Part shown: positions 1-7,707 of the stretch, piece by piece
Layout: each line of letters begins with the position of its first letter
Position numbering within the stretch: the stretch's first letter is position 1
Assembly: GCA_026985835.1 (NCBI GenBank)
Contig: JALSPS010000045.1
Location: 1 to 9,452, forward strand
Source of the DNA: Candidatus Kaiserbacteria bacterium
GTDB lineage: Bacteria > Patescibacteriota > Minisyncoccia > Phycocordibacterales > UBA2100
Reading direction: 5' to 3'
DNA: 9,452 bases
Made by a program: the position numbers and the translations under genes
Notes under the pieces: generated by a model
Told to the model about the DNA's origin: nothing
The model's input: the letters and a program-made list of their open reading frames with translations, nothing else
Databases searched by the model: none

Positions 1-2834
1 TGTTTATAACACATCTTCCTGTTATTCCGCCGGCGCTTCGCCCGATGGTTGCTCTTGAGGGTGGAAGACATGCATCAAGTGATATAAATGATTTGTACAG
101 AAGGGTTATAAATAGAAATAACCGTTTAAAAAAATTAAAAGCGATTTATGCGCCGGAGGTTATTTTGAGAAACGAAAAGCGTATTTTGCAAGAGGCTGTA
201 GATGCGCTTATTGATAATTCAATAAGAAGGGGAAATACGGCATTTTCTGTTGGCGGACAAAAGAAACGACCTTTAAAATCATTGGCAGACTATTTGAAAG
301 GAAAACAAGGATACTTCAGACAGAACTTGCTTGGTAAGCGTGTTGATTATTCGGGGCGTAGCGTGATTGTTATCGGTCCAGATCTTGCGCTTGATCAGTG
401 CGGACTACCAAAACATATGGCTCTTGAATTGTTTAGACCATTTATAATAGGTGAGTTGATAGATAGGGAGCTTGCGCATAATATACGCGGAGCGGGAAAA
501 CTGATAGAAGAAGGAATTCCCGAAGTTTGGGCTATTCTTGAAGAAGTTATCAAAGATAAGCATGTTCTTTTGAACCGCGCTCCTACTTTGCACAGGCAAA
601 GTATACAAGCTTTTAAACCAGTACTTATTGAAGGGAACGCTATTCAAATTCATCCACTTGTTTGTGAAGCCTTTAACGCCGATTTTGATGGAGATATGAT
701 GGCTGTTCATGTTCCGATTACTGATGAGGCTCAATTGGAGGCTCGTGAGATAATGTCAAGTAATAAAAACATTCTAAAACCCGGAAATGGGGAAGTTACT
801 ACAAACGCTCGCCAGGATATGGTTCTTGGAATTTATTGGATGACAAAACTTGTTGAAGGCGCAAAAGGTGAAGATAGAGTATTTGAATCAACAAACAGCG
901 CAATAAACGCGTATGATTATGATTTGGTTGATTTTAGAGCTAAAATCAAAGTCCTTCCCGGTGAACATAAAAAATATGAAGCTTTTAACGGAGAATTATT
1001 TGAAACAACTGTTGGAAGATTGTTGTTTAACTCAGTATTACCAAAAGATTTTCCCTACATAAACGAAACTGTTGACAGAAAGAAAATGTCTCAGCTTGTT
1101 GATGATTTGATTGAAAAATACGGACTTGAAGGTTTACCACCGATTCTGGACAAAATTAAAGCGTTTGGGTTTAAGTATTCAACATACGCCGGTATTACAT
1201 GGGGAATTTCTGATTTGGCAAGTCCAAAATCAAAAGAAGCTATTATTGAGGAGGCTAAAAAATCCGCTCAAGAACTTCAAAATCAATATAATGAAGGTTT
1301 GATATCGGCAGAGGAAAGAAGAAGGATGACGATTGAACTTTGGCAAGATGTGAAAACAAAAATTGAAAAAGAAGTTGCTGCGACGGTTGATCCAAATGGA
1401 TCTGTTAGTGATATGATTGTTTCCGGCGCGCGTGGTTCTTTCGCTCAATTGACTCAAATGATCGGAATGAAAGGTATGATCCAATCTCCAAAGGGAGACA
1501 TTATTGAAACTCCTGTTATTTCATCTTATAAGGAGGGAATGACACCGACAGAATACTTTATTACAACTCACGGCTCTAGAAAGGGATTGGCCGACACAGC
1601 GCTTAAAACCGCTCAAGCCGGTTATCTTACTCGTCGTTTATTCAATGTCGCTCAAGATGTTGTTGTAACAGAAGAAGATTGTAAAACAAAACAAGGGGTT
1701 AAAATTTCCAAGATAAATGCAATAGGAATGGAAATATCACTTGAGAAAACCTTAAAAGGGAGAACTCTGGCAGAAGATGTAAAAACCGAAGATGGAGAAA
1801 CACTATTCAAAAAGGGAGATATTTTAACTGCAAAAGATGCAAGACTCATAGATGAAAATGGTATAAAAGAGGTGGTTGTGCGCTCACCAATGACATGTGA
1901 ATCTCGTTTTGGTGTTTGCCAGAGATGTTATGGCCATGATTTAACAACAAACGAAATCGTTGATCTTGGTGAGGCTGTTGGAACAGTTGCTGCGCAAGCC
2001 ATTGGTGAACCAGGTACACAGCTTACAATGAATACAAAGCATGCCGGAGGAACCGCAAAGATTGGAGGAGATGTAACACAAGGTCTTCCGCGTGTTGAAG
2101 AGATTTTTGACAGACGAAATCCAAAAAACCCCGCAGTTATAGCTCACATTGACGGTGTTGTTTCGGAAGTTATAGAAAATGAAAATGAAAAGATAATTCG
2201 TCTTATGGCCCAAGGAAAGGCAAAGAAGAGAGACCTTGAGTATTCTGTGCCGATGGCGAGAAGAATACTAGTTAAACAAGGAGATACTGTTCTAAAGGGT
2301 CAGATGATGACAGACGGCTCTGCAAATCTTCAAGAACTTTTCAAGTACGCCGGAGAAATTGACACGAAAGAATATATTATTGCAGAAGTATCACAAATTT
2401 ATGATTTACAAGGTGTTTCAATCTCAAGAAAACATTTGGAGGTTGTTGTAAAACAGATGTTTTCAAGGCGTAAAATAAAATCACCAGGTGATACAAGATT
2501 CTCTGTTGGGCAAATAGTTGAGGCAACACTTCTTGATGAAGAAAATAAAAAGATAAAATTAGAAGGAAAAACACCTGCAACAGCAGAAAAACTCGTAACA
2601 GGCATTACAGAAACATCCCTTACAAGGGATAGTTGGCTCTCAGCCTCATCATTCCAAAACACAACAAGAAAACTTTCTGAGGCGGCGGTTCGCGGAGCTG
2701 TGGATAGACTCAGAGGATTGAATGAAAATGTTATAGTTGGAAGAATTATACCTGCCGGCACAGGATTTGAGGGAAGCAAAAAATATGAGATTATAAGAGA
2801 GTTGCAAGAAACATTCCAAGATGAGGAGAAATAA
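1..2834 (+). CDS. rpoC: DNA-directed RNA polymerase subunit beta-prime, 5'-truncated by window edge
   Basis: This is the largest subunit of RNA polymerase, carrying the catalytic Mg site. The reading frame is open from base 3; the first in-frame ATG (base 45) is internal, because the residues before it (VIPPALRPM) already match the conserved beta-prime core. About 943 residues are present; by comparison with E. coli roughly 330 N-terminal residues, including the first zinc site and clamp, lie outside. Visible landmarks are the catalytic NADFDGD motif (bases 675-695), the bridge-helix segment with [16 protein letters not shown] (about 1565-1615) and the second zinc site with Cys codons at 1680, 1896, 1917 and 1926. 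The trigger-loop segment [16 protein letters not shown] (about 2005-2050) runs directly into [15 protein letters not shown], so the large insert that splits this region in gammaproteobacteria is absent. The C-terminus ends with the conserved RIIPAGTGF followed by an acidic tail. No frameshift is seen. Identity is essentially certain. Confidence 0.98.
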   Translation, partial: FITHLPVIPPALRPMVALEGGRHASSDINDLYRRVINRNNRLKKLKAIYAPEVILRNEKRILQEAVDALIDNSIRRGNTAFSVGGQKKRPLKSLADYLKGKQGYFRQNLLGKRVDYSGRSVIVIGPDLALDQCGLPKHMALELFRPFIIGELIDRELAHNIRGAGKLIEEGIPEVWAILEEVIKDKHVLLNRAPTLHRQSIQAFKPVLIEGNAIQIHPLVCEAFNADFDGDMMAVHVPITDEAQLEAREIMSSNKNILKPGNGEVTTNARQDMVLGIYWMTKLVEGAKGEDRVFESTNSAINAYDYDLVDFRAKIKVLPGEHKKYEAFNGELFETTVGRLLFNSVLPKDFPYINETVDRKKMSQLVDDLIEKYGLEGLPPILDKIKAFGFKYSTYAGITWGISDLASPKSKEAIIEEAKKSAQELQNQYNEGLISAEERRRMTIELWQDVKTKIEKEVAATVDPNGSVSDMIVSGARGSFAQLTQMIGMKGMIQSPKGDIIETPVISSYKEGMTPTEYFITTHGSRKGLADTALKTAQAGYLTRRLFNVAQDVVVTEEDCKTKQGVKISKINAIGMEISLEKTLKGRTLAEDVKTEDGETLFKKGDILTAKDARLIDENGIKEVVVRSPMTCESRFGVCQRCYGHDLTTNEIVDLGEAVGTVAAQAIGEPGTQLTMNTKHAGGTAKIGGDVTQGLPRVEEIFDRRNPKNPAVIAHIDGVVSEVIENENEKIIRLMAQGKAKKRDLEYSVPMARRILVKQGDTVLKGQMMTDGSANLQELFKYAGEIDTKEYIIAEVSQIYDLQGVSISRKHLEVVVKQMFSRRKIKSPGDTRFSVGQIVEATLLDEENKKIKLEGKTPATAEKLVTGITETSLTRDSWLSASSFQNTTRKLSEAAVRGAVDRLRGLNENVIVGRIIPAGTGFEGSKKYEIIRELQETFQDEEK

Positions 2835-2862
2835 AATCGGGGCAAAGCCCCGATTTTATTTC
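2828..2862 (+). terminator. Intrinsic terminator of rpoC, overlapping its stop codon
   Basis: A perfect 16-bp inverted repeat (2828-2843 with 2847-2862) closes on an AAA loop. The loop-proximal part is GC-rich (CGGGGC/GCCCCG) and the distal 3' arm is GATTTTATTTC, which gives the U-rich run typical of Rho-independent termination. The 5' arm contains the rpoC stop codon (2832-2834), so the last sense codons are part of the hairpin. It should end the upstream transcript and insulate dnaG. Because the repeat is perfect it could also act on the other strand, but no minus-strand gene reaches it. Confidence 0.88.
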
Positions 2863-2882
2863 GCGATTTCATTACTTTGCGT

Positions 2883-2888
2883 TAGAAT
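2883..2888 (+). promoter_or_regulatory. Candidate -10 element for dnaG (leaderless arrangement)
   Basis: TAGAAT matches the TATAAT consensus at five of six positions and ends 7 bases before the dnaG ATG, so initiation at normal spacing would fall on or next to the start codon. It lies just after the rpoC terminator, where a new promoter is needed. No good -35 hexamer is visible at 16-18 bases, so confidence is moderate. No Shine-Dalgarno precedes the ATG. Confidence 0.45.
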
Positions 2889-2895
2889 GTGAATA

Positions 2896-4560
2896 ATGAC
2901 TGATACCGTACAAGCAATAAAAGAAAGAATACAAATAGATGCTCTTGTCGGAGAATATATAAAACTCAAACGCGCAGGAGCTGTATATAAGGCTCTTTGC
3001 CCTTTTCATTCCGAGAAAACGCCAAGTTTTGTTGTAAGTCCCGAAAGAGAGAGCTTTCATTGTTTTGGTTGTGGTGTTGGTGGTGATATTTTTACATTCG
3101 TTGAAATGATTGAGGGCGTTGATTTTAAGGGCGCTATGAAAATACTGGCAGAAAAGGCCGGCGTTGAGATTGTATATACTAAAAAGAATTCTGAAGATAA
3201 AGATAAAAAAAATACACTATTTAATATAATGGAAACAGCGACAACTTTTTATGAAAAAAAGTTGTTTGAAAATAAAGAGGCTCTCAATTATCTTGAAAAA
3301 AGAGGTGTTGATATGAATTTAATAAAAAGATTTCGTATTGGATTTGCTCCTGACTCTTGGGATGTGATGTTAAATCACCTTACAAATGCCGGATTTGATA
3401 AAGAGGACATTGAAAAAGTCGGTTTAATAAAAAAGAAGGAGGGTAACAACTCTTATTATGACAGGTTTCGTAACAGAATTATCTTTCCTATTGAAGATTC
3501 TGCAAGGAGGGTTGTGGCATTTTCTGGTAGAATTATGCCGGGAAGCGATATTAAAAAAAACGCAAAATATCTAAATTCTCCGGAAACTCCTTTATTTCAT
3601 AAATCAAAAATTTTATACGGTTATTCTATGGCAAAACAATTTATTCGTAAATATGATTTTGCAATTCTTGTTGAAGGTCAAATGGATTTGGTGATGAGTC
3701 ATAAATCAGGATTTCCGAATACTGTTGCAATATCTGGTACGGCTCTTACACAAGAACATCTGGGTTTATTAGCAAGAATGTCAAAAAATCTTATTTTGGC
3801 GTTGGATGCGGATGAGGCGGGGATAAGAAGCGCTTTGAAAAGCTCAAAATTAGCGCTTTCCTCTGGTTTTGATGTTAAATTGCTCAAGTATGGTGAAGGT
3901 AAAGATCCGGCTGATATCATATTAAATGACGGTGTTAAAGTTTGGAAAAAAACAGTAAAAGAGGCCGTGCCGGCGATAGATTATTTTATTGATCATTTTA
4001 AATCAATATCATCTGATGAGTTAAAATTTAAAAAACAAATTAAATCTTTTGTTTTACCATTACTTGCAAGTATAAATAGCGACATTATAAAGGAGCATTT
4101 TATTGAAAGTATTTCAAATAAGACATTTTTATCCACAGAAGCTATAAAATCAGAATTAGATTCGGTTTTTGATGCTGATATAAATCAGGGTATGAATAAC
4201 AAAGGAGTCAAGGTAAAGAAATTTGGTCCATGTCAGAAATTAGTGCTTATACATATGTGGAAAAATGATCCAAACCTGAAAGCTGAGTTGGAAAAGATTT
4301 TTTCAAAAGAAAAGTTAATTGATATGATAAAAAAATTAGAATCTGTAAAAGATATTTTTTTTGAATTTGATGAGATATACGCCAATCAAGCAAAGCTTGA
4401 TTTTGATGTAAAAGAATTTAAAAATAAGTGCGCGCTTTCGGTTTACAAAAAAGAACTATCTGAAATAACAAAAGATATTGATAATTCTGAAAATGAAGAA
4501 GCATTATTAGAACGGCAAAAAGAATTGATTAAACTTATCGCGCAACTATCATCACAGTAG
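2896..4560 (+). CDS. dnaG: DNA primase
   Basis: DnaG synthesises the RNA primers for leading- and lagging-strand replication at the fork, working with the replicative helicase. The 554 residues show the standard bacterial order. An N-terminal zinc-binding domain has C35, H38, C56 and C59 (CPFH ... CFGC). The central catalytic core includes the conserved YLNSPETPLFHKSKILYG stretch. The TOPRIM metal-binding site has E260 in EGQMD and D304/D306 in LALDADEAG, followed by KDPAD (336-340). The C-terminal part (about 370-554) is helical and charged, as expected for the poorly conserved helicase-interaction domain, and ends in an ERQKELIKLIAQL-like helix. Length is close to the usual ~580-600. The ATG at 2896 is chosen because an in-frame TGA lies at 2890 and the protein begins with the normal helix before the zinc domain. 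The gene follows the rpoC terminator and precedes the unknown gene by 31 bases. Confidence 0.97.
   Translation: MTDTVQAIKERIQIDALVGEYIKLKRAGAVYKALCPFHSEKTPSFVVSPERESFHCFGCGVGGDIFTFVEMIEGVDFKGAMKILAEKAGVEIVYTKKNSEDKDKKNTLFNIMETATTFYEKKLFENKEALNYLEKRGVDMNLIKRFRIGFAPDSWDVMLNHLTNAGFDKEDIEKVGLIKKKEGNNSYYDRFRNRIIFPIEDSARRVVAFSGRIMPGSDIKKNAKYLNSPETPLFHKSKILYGYSMAKQFIRKYDFAILVEGQMDLVMSHKSGFPNTVAISGTALTQEHLGLLARMSKNLILALDADEAGIRSALKSSKLALSSGFDVKLLKYGEGKDPADIILNDGVKVWKKTVKEAVPAIDYFIDHFKSISSDELKFKKQIKSFVLPLLASINSDIIKEHFIESISNKTFLSTEAIKSELDSVFDADINQGMNNKGVKVKKFGPCQKLVLIHMWKNDPNLKAELEKIFSKEKLIDMIKKLESVKDIFFEFDEIYANQAKLDFDVKEFKNKCALSVYKKELSEITKDIDNSENEEALLERQKELIKLIAQLSSQ
4129..4137 (+). promoter_or_regulatory. 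Perfect DnaA-box sequence inside dnaG
   Basis: TTATCCACA, the strict consensus for DnaA binding, occurs within the dnaG reading frame (encoding part of LST near residue 413). A single 9-mer in coding DNA can arise by chance; the reason to list it is a second perfect copy about 950 bases downstream, in front of rpoD. Binding is inferred, not shown. Confidence 0.4.
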
Positions 4561-4576
4561 ATAGATTTTAATTAGA

Positions 4577-4585
4577 TGCTATAAT
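4577..4585 (+). promoter_or_regulatory. Extended -10 promoter for the 160-residue gene (leaderless)
   Basis: TGCTATAAT is a perfect extended -10 element (TGnTATAAT). The hexamer at 4580-4585 ends 6 bases before the ATG at 4592, so the expected transcription start coincides with the A of the start codon. No convincing -35 is visible, which extended -10 promoters do not require. There is no Shine-Dalgarno. The element lies in the 31-base gap after dnaG, so the gene can be transcribed independently of dnaG. Confidence 0.7.
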
Positions 4586-4591
4586 ATATTT

Positions 4592-5074
4592 ATGAAAATG
4601 TATGAAGGACACAGACAACCGTCAATTCCAGGTATCCAGGATGGAAAAGATGCCGAAAGAGCTCTTCTTGGAAGGCCTAAATGGGAGCATGGCCCAAACT
4701 ACCTTCCAGTTAAAGATTGTATAAAGAAACTTGAGGAGCCCGGAGTTCAGCCAGGTATTTTAGAGCGATCTAAAATTATAAATGATTTAAGAAAAATGAT
4801 TGCTGAGTTATCACCGAACAAAAATGATCCGGTGAAATTTTATACGGCCGTTGGTACGCCTCTTGATTATTATCATGGAGTTGATGCATATTTTAGGCAA
4901 GGTGAAAATATAGTTACAATGGATGTATCTCTTAGAGGAAAGGAGTTGCACAAAGCAAATGTGTTTTTACCTATTGATTTTGATGAAGAAGGCAGAGTCA
5001 AGGTAAAAAAAGAAGATTTAAATAGAATTGCAAAAGAAATTGCAAGAAGATTAAACATAAAGATTGTCAGCTAA
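4592..5074 (+). CDS. Conserved-looking hypothetical protein between dnaG and rpoD
   Basis: I do not recognise this 160-residue protein. It has no signal peptide, no membrane segment and no obvious zinc motif, so it is probably cytoplasmic. The N-terminal ~50 residues are Gly/Pro-rich and probably loosely structured. A helix follows at about 57-73 (ILERSKIINDLRKMIAEL). Next is a compact core, TPLDYYHGVDAYF (89-101), then a probable strand, NIVTMDVS (106-113), and a basic segment with K117 and K121. A C-terminal helix (141-154) ends in RRLNIKIV. The strand with spaced Asp residues (D98, D111) followed by Lys faintly recalls PD-(D/E)xK nuclease folds, but the motif is incomplete and this is only a suggestion. 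The gene is treated as real because of its length, a strong dedicated promoter and its tight fit between two core genes. ATG 4592 is preferred over ATG 4598 because of the promoter spacing. Confidence 0.85.
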   Translation: MKMYEGHRQPSIPGIQDGKDAERALLGRPKWEHGPNYLPVKDCIKKLEEPGVQPGILERSKIINDLRKMIAELSPNKNDPVKFYTAVGTPLDYYHGVDAYFRQGENIVTMDVSLRGKELHKANVFLPIDFDEEGRVKVKKEDLNRIAKEIARRLNIKIVS

Positions 5075-5084
5075 TTTTATTTTT

Positions 5085-5093
5085 TGTGGATAA
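5085..5093 (-). promoter_or_regulatory. Perfect DnaA box upstream of the rpoD promoter
   Basis: The minus strand reads TTATCCACA, the strict DnaA-box consensus (TGTGGATAA on plus). It is intergenic, 11 bases after the stop codon of the 160-residue gene and 6 bases upstream of the proposed rpoD -35 element, a position suited to a transcriptional regulator. It also forms part of an AT-rich imperfect hairpin (about 5087-5098 with 5107-5118). DnaA is known to act as a transcription factor in other bacteria; DnaA control of this rpoD is inference. Confidence 0.55.
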
Positions 5094-5099
5094 AATAAC

Positions 5100-5127
5100 T
5101 TGCTTTTTATTTTATTCATATTATAGT
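5100..5127 (+). promoter_or_regulatory. Candidate sigma-70-type promoter for rpoD
   Basis: TTGCTT (5100-5105) and TATAGT (5122-5127) are separated by 16 bases; the -10 matches consensus at five of six positions and the -35 keeps the TTG. The expected start is near 5133-5135, leaving a leader of about 26 bases before ATG 5161. Alternative -10 readings such as TATTAT (5119-5124) overlap in this AT-rich stretch, so the exact hexamers are uncertain. Confidence 0.5.
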
Positions 5128-5137
5128 TAGCCAAATT

Positions 5138-5150
5138 GCCACAGTGTGGC
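5138..5150. repeat. Perfect 6+1+6 dyad in the rpoD leader
   Basis: GCCACA-G-TGTGGC is a perfect inverted repeat with a one-base centre, lying between the proposed transcription start and ATG 5161. It also covers a GTG (5146) that would be an alternative rpoD start. The one-base centre argues against an RNA hairpin and for a protein-binding dyad. A function as an operator is inferred from position and symmetry only. Confidence 0.4.
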
Positions 5151-5160
5151 GTGTGTTTGT

Positions 5161-6423
5161 ATGGCGACAAAAACGAAAAAAACAAAAAAGATTATAAAGG
5201 CAGAGCCGAAAAAAGTTTCGGCTTCTCGTTCTGTGTCTAAAAAAACAACAAAGAAAAGAACAAAACAAACAACAAAGACTTCCAAAAAAACTACTAAAAA
5301 AGTGGCATCTTCAAAACCAAAAAATGTAAAAAAGAAAACCGCAAAAAACAAGATTGAGAAAGAAACACAGATGAAAATGAAAGAACTTATTGAATCCGGA
5401 AAAGCTCGTGGATATGTAACATATGATGAGATTCTACAATCATTTCCAAATGTTGAGGATAATATACTTATGCTTGAAGATTTATATGAGCAGTTTAATG
5501 TTGCAGGAGTTGATGTTTTGGAGAGTGGGGGAATGCTTGCAGATGAAGAGATAGACAATATGTTTTTGAAAAAACGCTTTGGTTCTGACTCATCCAAAGA
5601 TTCGGTACAGATGTATTTGCGCGAAATCGGCCAATACCCACTGTTAAATGCAGAAGGCGAGAAAGAGCTTGCTCGCAGGATTGCCGAAGGGGATGAAGAA
5701 GCAAGGAACATATTGGCGCGTTCAAATTTGAGATTGGTCGTTTCAATTGCAAAAAAATATATAGGTCGCTCAAATGATTTGGGTTTACTTGACTTGATAC
5801 AAGAAGGAAATCTTGGTCTTTTTAAAGCGGTTGATAAGTTTGATTATACAAAGGGGTATAAATTTAGTACTTATGCTACTTGGTGGATTCGTCAAGCTAT
5901 TACTCGCGCTTTGGCAGATCAATCGCGAACGATTCGTATTCCCGTGCATATGGTTGAGACAATTGCAAAGTACAAACAAAAAGTGCGAGAATTATCTCAA
6001 CATCTCGGGCGTGATCCAATGCCTGAAGAAGTTGCGTCTGAGATGAATATAGATGTTGAAAAAATTCATCATATACAAAAGATAAGCCAGTCAATTGTAT
6101 CTCTTGAATCTCCGGTTGGTGATTCTGAAGATAAGTCTACACTAGGGCATTTTATAGCGGACGAAAAAGCTGATATGCCGGATAAACTTGCATCAGATAG
6201 AATTTTATCGGAACATATAACAGAAGTTCTTGATTCTCTTTCAGAAAAAGAAAGAAAAATACTTATACTTAGAAATGGTTTGAATGATGAAGGTATTTGT
6301 TACACTCTTGAAGAAGTTGGGAAAATGTTTGGTGTTACTCGTGAGAGAATTCGTCAAATTGAAGCAAAGGCTCTTGAAAAAATCAGGATGCATAAAAATG
6401 CGGAATATCTAAGGTCTCATTAA
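5161..6423 (+). CDS. rpoD: RNA polymerase primary sigma factor (sigma-70 family)
   Basis: This subunit directs RNA polymerase to housekeeping promoters. The 420 residues comprise a Lys/Thr-rich tail (1 to about 65), a region 1.1-like segment (about 71-120), region 1.2 (from about 147, [11 protein letters not shown]), regions 2.1-2.4 (about 189-262), region 3 (about 263-340) and region 4 to the end. In region 2, W241, W242, Q245 and T248 of [15 protein letters not shown] correspond to the E. coli residues that melt and read the -10 element, which agrees with the TATAAT-like hexamers in this window. The region 4.2 helix-turn-helix is [24 protein letters not shown], with R394, E395 and R398 as likely -35 contacts. 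The long non-conserved region of enterobacterial RpoD is absent. ATG 5161 is preferred to the in-frame GTG 5146, which would add an odd Cys-rich MACVC and lies inside a dyad; no Shine-Dalgarno decides it. The gene ends head-to-head with pyrC, the stop codons overlapping. Confidence 0.97.
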   Translation: MATKTKKTKKIIKAEPKKVSASRSVSKKTTKKRTKQTTKTSKKTTKKVASSKPKNVKKKTAKNKIEKETQMKMKELIESGKARGYVTYDEILQSFPNVEDNILMLEDLYEQFNVAGVDVLESGGMLADEEIDNMFLKKRFGSDSSKDSVQMYLREIGQYPLLNAEGEKELARRIAEGDEEARNILARSNLRLVVSIAKKYIGRSNDLGLLDLIQEGNLGLFKAVDKFDYTKGYKFSTYATWWIRQAITRALADQSRTIRIPVHMVETIAKYKQKVRELSQHLGRDPMPEEVASEMNIDVEKIHHIQKISQSIVSLESPVGDSEDKSTLGHFIADEKADMPDKLASDRILSEHITEVLDSLSEKERKILILRNGLNDEGICYTLEEVGKMFGVTRERIRQIEAKALEKIRMHKNAEYLRSH

Positions 6424-6449
6424 ACAATTTTTTCGTCCTGCATTTTTAT
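6392..6449. other. Inverted repeat spanning the rpoD/pyrC convergent junction
   Basis: ATAAAAATGC (6392-6401) is perfectly repeated in inverted orientation as GCATTTTTAT (6440-6449). With one bulged base the pairing extends to GGA/TCC, giving about 13 bp around a 31-base loop. Each arm lies inside the last codons of one of the two convergent genes, and the 3' arm is T-rich read in either direction. It could serve as a weak bidirectional terminator where there is no intergenic space; the large loop and AT-rich stem make this uncertain. Confidence 0.25.
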
Positions 6450-7706
6450 TTCACCCCCTATAATCGTATACTTACATTTACCGGTTAATTCTTTATCATT
6501 AAAAGCACAATTCTTGCCTTTTGATAAGCTTTTTGAAGGATTAACAATCCATTTTTTAGATATATCAAAAATTGCAATATCAGCATCCGCTCCTACAGAC
6601 AAATGCCCTTTGTCTATGCGTAGTATTTGGGCAGGGGCAATTGTCATCTTTCGAATAATATCAGGCAGAGAAACTATATTTTTTTCCACAAGATAGGTAT
6701 TTGCAACAGCAAAGCTTGTTTCAAGCCCTGTTGATCCAAAGGCGGCATATGCAAACGGTTTTAATTTATCAGGCTCTATGTGTGGGGCGTGATCAGTTGT
6801 AAAGACATCAATCACATTATCTTGAATTGCTTTTTGAATCGCCTCTAAGTGTTCATTAGAGCGAAGGGGAGGATACATTTTTGCATTTGTATTATATCCA
6901 AAACATTCCTCATCTGTTAAAGAAAAATGTTGAACTGAAACCTCAGCGGTTACATTAACGCCTTTGGTTTTTGCAAGTGCTATTGCGTTTACCGCGCCTT
7001 TTGTTGAGTTGTGAAGCAAGTGAATGCGCGCGCCGGTTTCTTCTGCAAGAATGAGATTTTTTTGTACAGCCAAATCCTCGCTGGAAGCGGGTGTTCCCGG
7101 AAGTCCGAGTTGAGTGGAAACCCATCCTTCATGCATTACTCCATCTTCTGTGAGAGTATCTGTTTCGCAATGACTCATAAGAAGCATATCGCATGTTTTT
7201 GCATATTGCATAGCGCGCTTAAGAAGACCCTCATCTTGCACATCAACACCATCATCAGTTATTGCGATTGCACCAGAATTTTTAAGCTCGTTTATCTCAG
7301 AGAGCATTTTACCTTCTTCGCGTTTTGTTATTGAACCGGTTGGATATATATTTACAAGATTCAACTCTTTTGAGCGTTTTATTATAAACTCAATAACTGA
7401 TTGGTTATCTGCTACGGGACTTGTATTTGGCATTGCCACAAATGAAGTTATTCCACCGGCAATGGCGGCAAGACTTGCGGTTTCAAGAGTTTCTTTGTCT
7501 TCTCTGCCGGGCTCTCTTGTGTGCACTTGCATATCTATCAAACCGGGTGTTACAACCAAACCTTTGGCATCTATTATTTTATCAGCCGAATAATCAAGAC
7601 TCTTGGCAATTTCTTGAATTTTTCCATCAGAAATAAAAACATCAAGTTCTGCATCAAGATTATTTTTTGGATCTATAACTCTTCCGTTTTTTATTAGTAT
7701 TCTCAT
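6420..7706 (-). CDS. pyrC: Dihydroorotase, class I (amidohydrolase superfamily)
   Basis: It reversibly cyclises N-carbamoyl-L-aspartate to dihydroorotate, step 3 of pyrimidine synthesis. The 428 residues match the class I length and order: a small beta-sandwich start (IKNGRVIDP), the metal barrel, and a returning C-terminal sandwich segment ([10 protein letters not shown] ... YTIIGGEI). Expected metal and catalytic residues are present: H62 and R64 in VHTREPG, D152 in ITDDG, H179 in SHCET, H232 in LLHNST, and D305/H309 in TTDHAPH; PNT (93-95) is also conserved. The first His of the usual HxH pair is Q60 instead. From memory, some Bacteroidetes dihydroorotases also have DxQVH, so this need not mean an inactive enzyme. 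Allantoinase and hydantoinase are relatives, but the neighbour pyrB and the REPG and TDHAPH signatures favour PyrC. It starts one base after the pyrB stop with no Shine-Dalgarno, so it is probably translationally coupled. Confidence 0.94.
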   Translation of the reverse strand: MRILIKNGRVIDPKNNLDAELDVFISDGKIQEIAKSLDYSADKIIDAKGLVVTPGLIDMQVHTREPGREDKETLETASLAAIAGGITSFVAMPNTSPVADNQSVIEFIIKRSKELNLVNIYPTGSITKREEGKMLSEINELKNSGAIAITDDGVDVQDEGLLKRAMQYAKTCDMLLMSHCETDTLTEDGVMHEGWVSTQLGLPGTPASSEDLAVQKNLILAEETGARIHLLHNSTKGAVNAIALAKTKGVNVTAEVSVQHFSLTDEECFGYNTNAKMYPPLRSNEHLEAIQKAIQDNVIDVFTTDHAPHIEPDKLKPFAYAAFGSTGLETSFAVANTYLVEKNIVSLPDIIRKMTIAPAQILRIDKGHLSVGADADIAIFDISKKWIVNPSKSLSKGKNCAFNDKELTGKCKYTIIGGEIKMQDEKIV

Positions 7707-7707
7707 A

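Noticed and set aside
2399..2872. 157-codon open frame on the minus strand opposite the rpoC 3' end
   Set aside because: It is antisense to conserved beta-prime C-terminal sequence and runs through the terminator; Ser/Phe-rich composition with no family resemblance.
4129..5093. Replication origin (oriC) suggested by the DnaA boxes
   Set aside because: Only two perfect boxes almost 1 kb apart, one inside a gene, no dense cluster, no clear unwinding element and no dnaA or dnaN nearby.
5087..5118. AT-rich hairpin (9 perfect pairs, 5090-5098 with 5107-5115) as a terminator for the 160-residue gene
   Set aside because: The stem core is entirely A/T, there is no clean U-tract after it, and it overlaps the DnaA box and the rpoD -35; more likely a by-product of promoter AT-richness.
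5146..5160. GTG at 5146 as the rpoD start
   Set aside because: It would add MACVC, unlike other sigma N-termini, and lies in the dyad; ATG 5161 begins a typical basic tail. Not fully excluded.
5127..5711. 194-codon open frame on the minus strand opposite the rpoD 5' half
   Set aside because: It is the shadow of the Lys-rich AAA/AAG-coded sigma tail, translating to Phe/Val-rich nonsense; the plus-strand frame has unmistakable sigma-70 motifs.
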